A stretch of DNA of 64,000 bases from Owenia fusiformis (Eukaryota; Annelida; Polychaeta; Sabellida; Oweniidae), in assembly GCA_903813345.2 (NCBI GenBank), contig CAIIXF020000009.1:25206740-25270739 (forward strand), read 5' to 3'. A model generated the notes under the pieces. That model saw nothing but the letters and a program-made list of their open reading frames with translations, ran no database searches and was not told the DNA's origin. A program made the position numbers and the translations under genes. Below, in pieces: positions 40,401 through 55,400 of the stretch. Every line of letters begins with the position of its first letter. The stretch's first letter is position 1.

Positions 40401-43400
40401 AGTTCAAAAGTTCACAAAACCTTTCCATGCTGATCTACGTATCTGAACATAAGTCTTCCACAACATTCAAACCAAAAAGACCAAATACACAACAGGCTTC
40501 TAATTGATCTATACTTGTGTTACTCGGTAGTCATTCATGCAAAGGATTATCCTTTTAACATGTTGTACCATTTGCTATTGGCTGATATGACATTGATAGA
40601 GAGCAGATATGACATCATTGGTTGACATCACAAATTGACAGACATCAGCTCATCTAAATCATCATTTGACTGACATCACAAAATTCAGATAATTTCACGA
40701 CAATAAAAGGTACAAACAGTAAAAAGATGATCCAAATTTATTCTTGCAATTTAAACGTTGGTGTCATCAGTAAAGCATTAAACCATCAGACCACAGAACA
40801 AAATTAAACTAAACAGAAGTTAAGTATGGGGACCCCTTTCAAAAAATACCATGGTGGCCATACTTATCTGAATGTAATATTCCTCCATTCTTGGAGTGGG
40901 TTACCCCAAGCAGGCTTACAGATGATTTATTTAGTTTTGTTTCTAAGAGAATCATCCAATAATTTACGGCAATTTGAAAATTCTCCTGCATGTAATTTCC
41001 CAATGGACCACAATGAGATATTTTGAAAGAGCAAATAAGTCATGGCTTTAATGCAGAAAGGGACTTACCATAGCGAACTTCAGATAATTTGAAAATAGAA
41101 AAAGTGGAAAACTTCTTTTAGTTTGCAGTTACTCACTAAAAGCTGGTCTAATAACATGAGGATGGTGTTTAGAATTTGACCATGAAGAGATTTATGATGA
41201 TATAAAGAAATGAAAACATGACAGATGGGATTTGTATGAATACATCTGAGTTGAAAAAATTAAATGATGATCTTATAATGAGTCCATTTCTAAATCCAAA
41301 TAAATGAGTAGTCAAACGAAAAACTGGTTCATGTAGTTAATAAAAGTACAGGATCTTTAAAACATTGTTAATTTATTTTAGTTTGATTCAATATACAAAT
41401 CAATTCAGTGAAGTTTTCCTCAAAACGTTACTGTTTTGATACTTATTTAGTTAAATCATATTGAATTTAATGATTAATTTAAGTCCCAATAAATTAAGGC
41501 CAGGAAAACGTAACAAAATACAAACTAAAAATATGCAACTACTTACGCTAAATAAACCCTCACAAAAGAGCCATCCACTTTTATGGAATGCATTGATATT
41601 CACTTTGAAAGATTTTGTGAGAGTTTACACACAACATTGCAAGAATGTATGCATGTTTGAATAAGAGCATATGTTGATATATCTAAAGACATATCATAAA
41701 ATAAACTATTTCTTGTTTATCTTTATAGTGCTTCATATTCAACAATTTCCTTACCAAAGGGGACAAAGGGACAATATAACAAAATTACATGTACATACAA
41801 AATGTACAGTACATGTACACTCAAATTGAGGAAGATCTTCTGATTAAAACATGGCTTTCAAATACATCAACAAATCGCTCTCGTTACTACACCAAGATAA
41901 CACATTAGATGGCGGCACTTACCTCCTGCTTTGAGAAGACGGTGTATGCCTCAGAGAGTAATCGTGTTATGGTTTTGTTGGTCTGCGTCACCCCATCCAT
42001 AGCTTCTTTCAAGCCCTGTCCAAATGGACTTGGTGACTGACAATGTAAGTAATAGTCAACTGTACCTGGATTAGAACATACATATTGATAAATACAGGTT
42101 TACAAACTTTTGAATGATTTGGTAAATAGAAGAATCGAGATGAAATACATGATATTTCTTAATATAAATGTCACTGGGGTTTTTCCAAGAAATGTATTCA
42201 AAAATATGAAGTTTGAAATGTTTGGAGCACCCATAAATTGGGGAAATATATACAGCATTCTGTCAAGTCTACCATTTACAAGTGTTAGACTACATGAGCC
42301 AATCAAAGCCTGCCATTGCTCAGCCATAGAAATTTCAATACATAGTAATATGTCATTTTGAGTTTATAATTTTTTCTGCATAATCAATATCACACATTCT
42401 GATGATTTAATATACTAAAATTTATCTCATTTTTATTCACACATTAAGGTTCAAGTAAATGGGAATTTAATACTATACCAGCTTTCAGTTTTGGGTGTGC
42501 ATGTCTGTGCATGAACAATTCTGGGGCAACACAAAGGTCACTGAAACCCTGAAAATTAAGATAATATTATTCAATAAGAGCTTATTTCTTTTCGTTGGAA
42601 GTAGAAGAGTAGAAGACTTGCACCACGGTCATACAAAAATACACCCATTATAAAATTGTACATGTATACAGTATCTTGTATTTCATATAACAGTCTATAT
42701 AGGTGACTAAACAGCCATAACGACAGAGTGCTTTTGAATCTCACTTTTTTGCTTTATACAGATTGGGTTTGCAATTCTGTTTTTAGGCTAACTTACAATT
42801 GCTGTTCCCAAGTAGGCTCCTCCAGTTATGAACACAATCACCATGGTGATGCAACTAAACACACCACACCTAGAAAACATAAAACACAAAATTAGTAAAA
42901 ATATGATGCTTCTTGTCAAATATATTGGTATATTATCTCAGTCAATATTATAGATCATTTAGAATCATAAGCATTAGGGATCTTTAAGGTTTGTGTTATG
43001 TGTAAAACATAATCCTGAAAAACATATGATATATACATGTATGTATATATATGCAGCACAATTCTATAAGAATCTTGGAATGATGAAGTCAATTAATATC
43101 TTCCTGAACTGAGTTTAACATAAAGTATATTGCAATCTGAACAATTCATCAATTCTGTGTTCTAGAAGAGAGATAATGACACTTGAATCCACTCAATGGC
43201 TGATACGAACTTCTTCAGATATATCAACCCCGTCTTTCTGTTTAATATGGTGTTTGATGTGACTTAAATTGAAATCTACTTCTGATCTGGAGATCTCTAA
43301 TTAAACTTCTATTGTATCGTGTTTGCAATGAAAAATGTGTTCAAATACTTGTCTCCTGGTTTATTGCAAAATACAGTGAAACCTGTTAAAGTGGAGAACC

Positions 43401-46400
43401 TCTAGAAGTAGAACTCAAGATTTTGTTAATGGAATACTTTTTACAGGTACCAAAGGTGTCCTACTTAGACAGGTTTTACTGTCCTTCATTTTGAACCAAA
43501 TTCTTGAATTAAAAATGGTAAATTGATATTTTTTAATTTTTCAACACTGTTTGGTTTTCCCAATTTACCACTTGTGCAAACATATTCAAATTGTTTCAAC
43601 TAATTTTCATGTAACTTTTGGTTGGTTGACAGGTTTCTCCTTAAGGAGACAATGGGATATGGTTGATGTGTCTCCTTAATTGTGATATACCATGACCTCA
43701 CGAAAAACAAGCCAGTCAACAGTCAAACAGAATTGAGATTCAAAACTAAAGGAGGTATCTAAGGTTTTAGGGAGTTCAAATCGTACAATTGACACATTTT
43801 TCAATTGAAATATTTGTTGTATACTAACGTGATAAGGAGACAGCGGGATCCAAGTCCCACACCCATTAGGATCAACAGACAAACAAGTATCTGCCAGCAC
43901 AGGAATGCTATGATAGCCACCCATCTGAAACATAGAAACAAAAATATGTATAGTTTTATTGTATTAAACATGTGAAACGTCTCAATTTACATCATTTTCT
44001 AAATTTCGAGACTATACTATTTCTTTTAAAATTGTTATATTTGTTATAGTATTCAGAGAGTTTCAGCAAAACCAAATTATCTTAGAATGCAAGGCTGAAT
44101 TCAATCAATCAAAATAAATCAAGTTGTAATTACATCTAGGACTAATCCAAGGCACTCTTGAAATTAATTTCTCTTACGACTTTCTTTGATTTTGAGACCA
44201 CGGGATCTATAGCTTTAAATATGTAACAATTTTAAATTGACTAACGAAAATTAATAATCTTCTAATTAAGACTTCTTCTATTAAGTGTGAATGTGAATGA
44301 GTGAGATGACTAATGCCTCAGTTACATTTGAGCAACAGCAAATGTACGGTGGTCGTAGCTCCAAAATCAAAAGAAATATGCAGCATAAAGTATAAGGATA
44401 AGCAGTGAGATGTAGATTTTTCTATCAAATTTGTGAAAATATGGCCGCTGCATGGCCACTTTACAGCAAGTGTGACTCAGGCTTAAAGTCGCAACACTTT
44501 TCATAGCCAATATGAAAATGATGTTGATCTGTGAAATATTATACAACTAACTGAACATCATAAGTATAAAAGCCTTTTACAATCAGTTTGATGCGATTTC
44601 ATTAAGATAGGGTAAAATTTCACAAACAACAATACACCATGAAAGCATGATGCGTTATTACAAATTAAACCTACCTGATATATTCAACTTCTGCTACTGG
44701 ATCAGCCAAACCAGATAACTTTACATAATTTACTTGATCTTGTATGTTTTTTACATCATTCGCTACAGTTTTAGCCTGATCCTCAGCTTTTGTAGTAAAT
44801 CCAATGAGTTTTCTACGTAATTTCTCCTCTGTTATATGTTTAGTGTCATTTGCAAACAAATGGTTTAATCCTACAATTCCACCTCCGACTGTCTTATTTA
44901 AATTAGTTTGCAGTTGTGATAACTGAAAAAAAACATTGTTTCATGTTTGATTAATAATGTTAAAATGAGGCACCTGCCATTTGTAACAAATTTTAAATGC
45001 TGAATGCAAAACACCATCCACATAAAGAAATAGTTGGAGACCATAGCAATATGTCATCACGTGGTGGTGGTATAATAATACAATGTTTTTTTTCGTTATA
45101 GTGAAACACTGAAAAGTAGTTATTTATAGTTGATAGGAATGAAAAATGAAAAAATTAAACCAAAATCGCCAAATAAATCACCAATTAACAAAAATGATTT
45201 AATGCAATAATATACATGAAATATCTATCTCAAGATTCCATTATATACACATTAGCTTTGTATCATTGATTATCCACTATAAGTTGATGGAGATGCCATA
45301 TTCCATAATATTAAACCAGTTGGTTCCTTTTGTCATATAATACCATGATGGATCAAGGTGGCCTTCATTCTGCATTTTGCATTCTCTGTTCCTTCTTCTT
45401 GATCTACATAGTATTTAACAAGGGAAATGAAGACCAAAGGAATGGACACGATGATCTCTAATAATTGTATATTGTTTTACCTGTTTTTGTATTGTATGTA
45501 TTGTATTGTCTGTATTTTCTGTAGCCTCCATGAACTTAAGGACTCCCTTGTTGCCACTCTCGTTTCCATAGAAACCTAAGGCTATAGCCCCACTGAAAAT
45601 AAAAATAGAAACTTTATTCAATAATTGATTCATGTCAAAGAAACTTAGGCCCATAGCCCCACTGAGCATAAAAATACAAACATACTTGAATCATATTAAT
45701 TGCCAGAGACACCAGAGATTTTTAAATTGTGTGGTCTCATGTAGGAGCAAACATGGAATAATTTTTGAATGGATTGTTGTAATAGGAACCATTATGTTTA
45801 TTATATCAAACCAAAAAGTAAGATTGCACTAATAGTTCATTATATCTATGTCATTAAGTGTTTAACCAATCACAGAATGAGTAACATGACAAAGAGATAA
45901 TAATTCTAATTATTTGTAACCGAACAAAAACATATATTGAGAGTCATACTTGAAGCAAAAAATGGACAATTTTCAATTATTCAAGTCTATAGCCCCAGTG
46001 GAAGCCAAATATAGTGTTAGCTATATTTGAGACCATAAAAACCAAGCCCAAAGGCCAATATTGGAAGCATTGCGGTCAATATGACACTCTTCTAGTTGGA
46101 CATACAGTGATTATTCATAAGTACCGGACTCAAAAACTCATGTTTAAATCAAATATAAGAGGTCCATATTAGATAGCGCTAAACTTAGTGCAATTAAATC
46201 AATGAATACCAATAAGCTATATTTACAAGAGTCCTTCTTGACATATACGACTTTAGAGATAAGGCTGCATAGACTTACACTATAATTGTTTTCTTGCATA
46301 TTATCTCAGCTCCAAATACAAGTTTATAAATGAGTTAAGGTTTTAAAAAGAACATGAACCTCTAGGAATTAGTCCTCCCTTGGTATTAATTACTTGCCTA

Positions 46401-49400
46401 ATTGAGTATAATAGTATAAGGAAAATACAAGGGAGATTGGGAGCCTAAGGGTTCCAACTCGATGTTCTTTAATCACCAATGTGATGCGATATTGTTATTC
46501 GTGCTTGTATATTTCTACAGATGCAAGGAAAATGGCCGATATTCTTGATTTTGAATTTTGTATTCGCGACATGACAACGTGATACCCATATATGGAAAGA
46601 ATATCCAGTGGCATCTCTGGAAGTTGTATTTAGGTTTAAGAAATAACAATTGAAAGGAGTACAGTAATCCTTGGGGGTCATAATATTTTACATTTACGTA
46701 CAAGTTCTCTTAAATACATATGTGTAGCTTAACCTCCCTTTTTTGGATAATGGTTAAAAAAATTCCTAAATTTATATATATATATCTTTTATTGACTCAA
46801 TAACCATGTCATGTAAATGACATATCAGTCACTACATACAAAATACACATTGCATTTTAAGAGATGGCTTATCCTGACCCGACACGTAGGACCAAAGATA
46901 AACGAAGAGTTTCTAATAGTTTCGCTTTGCTTCTAAAAGAGAACTTCATCTGCAAATGTACTCGACTCTGACACTAAGGGCAAAACCAAGCAGGAAGTAA
47001 TTCATATCCCTCGAGATTAGACACTGAATCTATATCCAAGTAATCGCATAAAGGATAATATATTATCAGTCTACATACTCTTCATTCGTAACTCAGTGGC
47101 CAATTGTTACAAATAGGCATGATTAGCTTAAAGCGCTATGAAATATCATTTTATTGAACCTAATGTATCAGATGCTGGCACAGTTTTGCCGGAAGTTTGC
47201 AAGAAGTAACTTTTGGCAATGCAGTATGTTAGAGTAACCTAGTAGGTGTAAGAAAATATAAGGTGATGGCCTTTAAAGTGGTAAAAACAATTTTCACGGC
47301 CGAATTGGACTTCAATTCCAGCGATTTCAGGGGGTACTATAAGAATATTTCATAACATAAAGAATATAGTTGCTATTGTTCTGCTTTCTACAGCACACAT
47401 TACTAGTCCAAAGATGAATAATATCCTAAAGTTATAGGCCGATATCTGTATTAGTCTCAGAAATATTGCAATTAATAGGAAAAAAATATGCAATTTTAGT
47501 CATTTTTAAGTCTCACGTATCTTATATTTGTAGCTTCCAGCAAAAGATGGCAGCTTAAATAGCTCAAAATTGTTTTCTAAAAACTAATTCAAGCTTTGTT
47601 TGATATTGTAATACAATTATAATAATGATAATGTACTATTTATGATTTTTAATATGACATTATAGTACCCTACCCCTGGAAAGTGGGCGTGGTCAATGTT
47701 ATCATTTTGCAGCATACAATTAAAAACTTATATTGATAGAAAGCAAATCAATGCATTTTTAACATTTTCACTTGTTACTTGACATTGTAATTCATTCATT
47801 ACTAAAATATAGGACTCTACATATTTTATATATACGTTTTCAATTTTGTACAATGTATCATGATGAAATCTAATAGGCTGGTTCATTTTCAGTGTTCACT
47901 AACGCATGAAATGTAAGTCACAGTGTTTCCAAATTACCTTTGCAATGAGAAAGTACCACAAATACTACATAATATGAGCAGTTTCAAGGTCTTAATACTA
48001 ATACTTACAGATCTATCGGCGTTCAAAAATAGAGAAAGCTGTCGTGAGTGCAGTTTTAACTTACTTTGAACTGAAACTGCTGCTTAATGAATATTTTTCT
48101 CAACATCTGTGACTTTTTTAGACCCAAAACATAAGATACCAAGACATAATGCTACCAAGTTCTGATATTGGAAGTTTCAGAGCTCTAGATCAAATATTCA
48201 CTTCTGCATGTACTTTTAAAAAGAGGCAAAAGGACAAAAAACCTGTCAGATATCGTGAAAAATATGAAAGATGCACTATTCAGAACAATTTATCTCTTAA
48301 ATGTTACTTTTATTTGACATAATTTCTGATTCTGCCTCCAGTTAGTACCACCAATAATACGAGAAGACTTAACGTCATAGTAAGTGGAAATACAGATCTA
48401 TTGGCTTCTGAAAATGGGAAAAGCTGTAGCAAGTATGATTTTCACCAGTTTTTCATCTAAGACTGCAACTTTCTGAATTTTCTTTTTACAAACTGCACAG
48501 TAAGACCAAAGACATTAAAGGAAACCTGGTCATTGTACCACAAATAATAGGTAAAAATAATATTGGTAATATATACCAAGTGTTTACTTTGATTCCAAGG
48601 CATCTGAATTGATAAATAAATGAAATCAGTACTTTATTGTATCTTGGGACAAAATACACTGTTTGAATGCTGAAGCTTGACATCACAGTATCAAGTGAAA
48701 GATATGTTGTTATATACAGCTATATATCACTTTAACTGATTTTACTCTTCAATTTGAAATATGCCTGGCCATTCTAAGAAAAATGCGACGGAGGGCAAAG
48801 AGGGTGCATGGTATAATTGGTAATTAAGCTCTTCTAGAGTTTAAAGCTCCCACAATTTTTAAAAACGAAATGGAGAATAACATGTGAAAATATAGGATGG
48901 ACTAATTGTTCTAAGAAAGTTTTTGGAAGTAACATTGCATGAAATATTTAAGCAAGAGATATGTTCCAAAATACTTTCAGGTAGAAATAAAGCTCCGTAA
49001 TGTAAAAACAATGTATTCTCAGTATTCAATAATAACATTCTTTATAGGTTTTTTGGTCTTAAGCATATCAGTGATTATCCTACACTTAGTGTACTAAATG
49101 TATAATAACATGAGAAAATAAATTCGATATTTATTGGCAAAATGAATATCCGGAGGATATCGTTACGATATACTCCGGGCGGAGGATATCGTGACGATAT
49201 ACTCCAGAAAACCCAATATGCTGAGGATATTGTGACGATATACTGTTGTTGATTTCCCGCCAAATTGACTCTATTTGGCATGAAATTCATTTTACAATGA
49301 TATTATACATTCAGTACACTCCTTGTAAGTGTAGGATAATAAGAACATCCTATGATTTTTTTCAGAATATCATTTTAATCTACTCGGTGATATTGATATA

Positions 49401-52400
49401 TGCACTCGTTCGCTTCGCTCTCTCGTGCAGATATCAATATCACCTCGTAGATAAAAATGATATTCCTCAAAATCATAGGATATCCTATAATTATCCTACA
49501 CTTAGTGTACTAAATGTATAATAACATGAAAAAATAAATTTAATCTTTATTGGCAAAATGAATATCCGGAGGATATCGTAACATATCGGATATCGTAACT
49601 CCGGGCAGAGGATATCATGACGATATACTCCGGAAAACCCAATATGCGGAGGATATTGTGACGATATACTCCGCTTGTTGATTTCCCGCCAAATTGACTC
49701 TATTTGGCATGAAATTAATTTTACAATGATATTATACATTCAGTACACTCCTTGTAAGTGTAGGATAATAAGCACATCCTATGATTTTTTCAGAATATCA
49801 TTTTAATCTACTCGGTGATATTGATATATGCATGATAAAAATGATATTCCTCAAAATCATAGGATATCCTATAATTATCCCATGGTTGCAAGGATATAGA
49901 TCGAATATCACATGAAGATATATTTGATATGTGGATCAAGTTATAATATTTTCGCAAAAAATTCACAAACCATCGAATATCACGTCTTAAAAAGTGATAT
50001 TCGGTGGTTTGAAAAGTGATATTCCATGGATTCGAATTTTTTCAAAAAAAAATTTCTTTTTACATTTTTTAATTATTTTCAAAAATATTTAAAAAAAAAT
50101 TCAACATTTTTTCACAATTTTTTTTCAATTATTTTTTCAAATTTTTTCTCGAATTATATTTTTCACATTTTTTCGCTGATGATGATTTCCCATGGGATAA
50201 ATAATTTTTTTTTCAAAATTATCAATTATATCCACTCATGGATACAAATATCTTCACTCACTCGCTGCGCTTACTCATGAAAATATCAATATCCACTCAT
50301 GGATATATAAATGATATTTTTTCAAAACCATAGGATATTCCTATATTATATCAATCCGGATGCTGAAGTCACTTAATAAATAATAACTAGATGTAACTCC
50401 TAGTAAGCACTTCAAGTTTCAGTTCTAAATAAAATACAGTTTAGTTAAAAAATTGTTAAGAATACATACATTTTTTCACAATCACAATTTCACCATTTCT
50501 GACTGTATTTTGCATATTTTTAGGTGTCAATGGTTCAATGATTATTTGATATAACCTCCTGAAACTACTCTCATATATATTTGGTGTTACAGTGATATGG
50601 AATCCTGTCTTTTGGGGTCTCACGGAATTCTTGTTTTAGAGAAGAAAATCCTGAAAGCTGCAGTTTATATTATGAATTATAGGTGAAAATTGCACTTGCT
50701 ACACTGCTTCTCCCATTTTTAGATGCTAATAAATCTGTACTACACTTACTATGACCTTAAGTCTACTCATATGTATTATTGGTATTACTAACTAGAGGCA
50801 GAATCAGAAATTATGGTAAATAAAAGTAAAATTTAAGAGATAAATTGTTCTGAATAGTGCATTTTGTCACATTTTTTTCGCGATATCTGACTGCATTCTG
50901 TGTCTTTTGGGTCTTTTTAAGAGTCCATGCAGATATGAATACTTGATCTAGAGCTCTGAAATTTTCAATACCAGAATTTGGTAGCACTATGTCTTGATAT
51001 CCTGTGTTTGGACTCTAACCAAATCACAGTTGTTGAGAAAAAAATTCATAAGTAGCAGTTTTAATTCAAAATTAGTTGAAACGGCACTCACGACAGCTTT
51101 CCTCATTTTTGAAAGCCGATAGATCGGCAAGCATTTACACCATGATCTTGAATCTGGGCATACATATTCTTAATGGCACTATCTCATTGCCCAGATATTG
51201 TGGAAACATTGTGACTTATATTCCATGTGATAGTAAGCACTGAAAATGGACTTGTTGCAATGTGGCGGACCCCATACAGAACAAACATAGGGGTGTGGGG
51301 GGGGTTAAACGGTAGGGGGGGGGGTTAAACGTTGATCAGTTCTGCTATTTTTTGTGGCTATTGGTCATATAGTAGATCATTTTGTCAAAAGGTAAGGGTG
51401 ATCCGAGAAAAAGTTTGTAAATTGAAAAAGCCTATTAGATTTCATTATGATACATTGTACAAAATTGAAATTGTATATATAAAATATGTAGAGTCCTATA
51501 TTTTAATAATAAATGAATTACATTGTCAAGTAACAAGTGAAGATGTTTTATATGCATTGATTTGCTTTCTATCAATACAAGTTTTTAATTGTATGCTGCA
51601 AATGATAACATTGACCACGCCCACTTTCCAGGGGTAGGGTACTATAAAGTCATATTAAAAATCATAAATAGTACATTATCATTATTATAATTGTATTACA
51701 ATATCAAACAAAGCTTGAATTAGTTTTTAGAAAACAATTTTGAGCTATTTAAGCTGCCATCTTTTGCTGGAAGCTACAAATATAAGATACGTGAGACTTA
51801 AAAATGACTAAAATTGCGTATTTTTTTCCTATTAATTGCAATATTTCTGAGACTAATACAGATATCGGCCTATAACTTTAGGATATTATTCATCTTTGGA
51901 CTAGTAATGTGTGCTGTAGAAAGCAGAACAATAGCAACTATATCCTTTATGTTATGAAATAGTCTTAAAGTACCCCCTGAAATCGCAGGAATTGAAGTCC
52001 AATTCGGCCGTGAAAATTGTTTTTACCACTTTAAACGCCATCACCTTATATTTTCTTACACCTACTAGGTTACTCTAACATACTGCATTGCCAAAAGTTA
52101 CTTCTTGCAAACTTCCGGCAAAACTGTGCCAGCATCTGATACATAAGATCATTCTACTTATTTCAACTCATACAGAATATTAATATTGCATCGATAGAAT
52201 TTCATCAGGCTTTTTATCAGATTCTGTCGACTCAGTTTTTATATTGCTGTTTATTGAGCATGAGAACATATTAATTCAAAACATCATTTTCTGTGAATAA
52301 GTATAGATGCTAGTCAGAGAACCACCTGATCAAAAGTTCCACCTTTCCTTAGTCACCACCCTCACCCCAATGTGTGTCAGCAAGTATTACACGTAACCTA

Positions 52401-55400
52401 TTTGTTCAGTAGGTGGTAGAGGCCACTTGTTTTTAACCAAGAAATGTCATAGTACGTGTGCATGTATTTCAGAGAGGATCATTCTATTAAAAATGTGGGT
52501 CAGTGGTCAGTGGACAGTTGGTGGTTAATATTTTGAGATGACCCATAAATCAATGATAGATTTTCTGCTCAGCTCCTTTTGTGAAATATGGCCTTGTATA
52601 ACTTAATATGTAAGATAAGAATGTTCCATACAAATCTCTGGCAGCAAGGGCTCAAACAGAATTGACTTATTACAGGCCAATACGAGCACAATAAAGACTA
52701 AATTGAATATGAAAAAATCTAATCAAAAAATAGATTAGATAATCCTTTAGGAAAATATAGTCACTTTTGTAAACAATAAAAAGATATTCAATCACAGAAA
52801 AATCCAGGCTATAAGAGAACCAATCATCCTAGATAGTGGAACCTTTACCAATATGTATCGTTACTGAAGCTATACTGATTTGTATGCTATGAGGTGTTCT
52901 TGCACTTTTTCAGAAATCCCTGTTGTATATTTAACATGTAAGGGCATTAACGTTAGTATGAATTGGAGTCTAGCAGAGAAACACAGGATGACAGCATGTG
53001 GTAATTCAGTAACATTGATTATTCAATAAACTCAGTTATTTATCCCATGTTACTTAGAATATTGCATTAGATCCAGATTAACTTAGAGATTTTCAAGAGA
53101 TTTTAATCCAGGAGTCTTATAAGATTTTTCCTGTTAGTCAATTCCAGTAAGTGCAACAAATTGAAAACACAATACCGAAAATATCCAAATTAAATATCAT
53201 GAACATTTAAAATGTTTATAATATATACAGGGACCAACTGTGTGATTGATAAATAAATATTGATAAATCAGCATGTTTTATAGTACTACCACAGGTAACT
53301 TGAAACAGATAGTTCACCTGTACGTGTTAACACAGTAAACAGAGCTATAGCTCCAGCAATGAGAACCATACCTATCATATCACTAAACCTCCTAAAACCC
53401 TTAACAACTTTACCATATCAAACACTGAAATATTTGCAAAATATGAACCTAACCAAGATGTTTTCTTTATGAACTGGAAGTTGTTTTACATCGTTTGTGT
53501 TATAATCCACTCTGTGATGAACTTTCTAGCCGGAGTACATAGACTACGTATAATTACAAAACAAAGAAAATCAGACAATGGACAAATGATTCATTTAATG
53601 AAAAATTTAGATTACTTATTCAGCGATGTAGTCTACACCCCCCCCCCGCCCCCCATTTCACCCCATCCCATCTTCTCACCACAGGGGAGATGCGGCATGC
53701 AAACTTGATTTCCTGAAGTGAGGCTGAGTTATTGAGACAGAGAGAGGGGGGGGGACTGGTTTGGTTTCTTTAAAATTCAAAGGCAAACACAAGCATCGCG
53801 GATACAGCAGAGTGTTTTGAAAGGTATAGATAAATCTGCCCCTGAAAATGTCAGTAGTACATATGTACGTAATGTTTCTATAAATCTGTTGCCATCCATC
53901 AGGTACTCTATGTTTAGATCAGAGTCACAGGTAGGGGTAGTCCATCAAATAACTTACAATCTAGGAGTTAAGAGATAATCACATTGCTGTTTATAGGTTT
54001 TCCAAATAGATAACTTGTTCTTTCAAGGAAAATCAAAAACGTAACCTACTTACCTAGATGTGGCCTTACTGTTTCTTTAATTAAAGGAAGAATCTGATCT
54101 ATAGGGACTGAGAAAACTGTAAGCAACATGTGCAGTTGGCCTACCAATATATTGCTTACAATCTAAAATACAGTATCTCCCAAAAGATCCACCAAATGTT
54201 ATCAATTGGTGAAGTTGTTAAAGTTTCAAAGAGCAAAAAATGAATGCATTATTGTAAAAATATTTAAGTTTTCCTCAAATACAGTATCCATGTATACCTT
54301 TGTAGATTTTTTAGAAAAAATTAGTGAGTGCCACATTGTAGGATCCACATCAAGTAATATTCTTTGGAATAGATACAAGATAACGAGAGACTATGATAAA
54401 TCGGAATAGTTAATGAAAACACAGAATAAAATCCTGTGCTAAGCAAGGGCTGATGTGAAAAAGTCAGTCCACCCCATTGGGGATCGACTTCAGCATAGTG
54501 CTAGATCTGATTCTGCCTTTAATTTTAAGTTAAACAAGTGTTACATATTCTAAGATAAGATTTGAGCATGAAAAATACAAATCCTGAATCCAAATTCAAA
54601 TTTGTTCACGCTAATTCAAATGAGCAAAATTTGAGAAAAAATCTAAATCAGCCTTTAGTATACACTGTGTACAACTGAATGCAGGACCAAGTCAGGCTGA
54701 TAGCCCTCTAGTATGATTTATGCTGTGACAATTTTATGATAATCAAATTAACTCAAACCAAGTACAACAAATCAAGGCACTAACATACAAAATGTCACTA
54801 CCTGCCATTCGTTACAGACATGGAACGCAAAATGCCAAACAATGAATGCCAAAACACAGTGCACAAAAAATGGAGACTTTAACAATATGTCACGACTTGT
54901 GGTGGTGACATAATTAAACTCAAAAAGGTTTGGAGGGATGAGCAACTTTCTACACCCTGACTGATTATTTGATATACCTCAATATTTTAACCAAAACAGA
55001 ACACATTTTACCCAGAACGTACACTGTACAATAATGAACTGGAGAGAAAAAAACTTAAACAAGCCATTAAAATGCTGAAGTGTCATCACTTGGTTTGAAT
55101 TTCAAGTGTAAAAATTTGCAACATACTTCTTGGTGGTGACATAAAAAACACAGGGCTGCAAGATTTCTCTTAGAAAATTAACTTATCACCTTCAGTGTAC
55201 TCTTTGAAAGAGCTTGACCTTTTCTACACTCTTAAAAGTAGTAAAATCTCATATCTATGCAATACAGTAAAACCTGTCCCGAGTGGACACCATTCCTCTG
55301 TAGTATCTGTACATACTTAACTGACTTCTGTATAAATTACCCCCTCTGTAGTGAACACCTACCAACACTGAATGCTTTTTCTTGGCAAAAAATGTTCAAT

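Larger units (their letters stand above)
47163..52144. repeat. Giant inverted repeat (about 5 kb), arms about 1.4-1.5 kb
   Basis: ATGTATCAGATGCTGGCACA at the left edge is mirrored at 52144. The outer parts of the arms are nearly identical: left 47163-47720 and right 51590-52144 carry the same TGGGCGTGGTCAATGTT, GGAAGCTACAAATATAAGAT and GGCCGAATTGGACTT in opposite orientation. Similarity decays inward to about 48540 and 50590. The right arm has an insertion around 51260-51410 with a G-run. Arms include homologous subunits of about 370 bp (ACAGATCTATCGGC near 48000, ACAGATCTATTGGC near 48390). Confidence 0.88.

Noticed and set aside
41137-41245. A possible additional array exon with a GTGAGT donor and a helical end (QILNTILMLLDQLL).
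   Set aside because: With the only good acceptor the length is 109 nt, so it enters in phase 2, which does not match exon e7 or any array exon.
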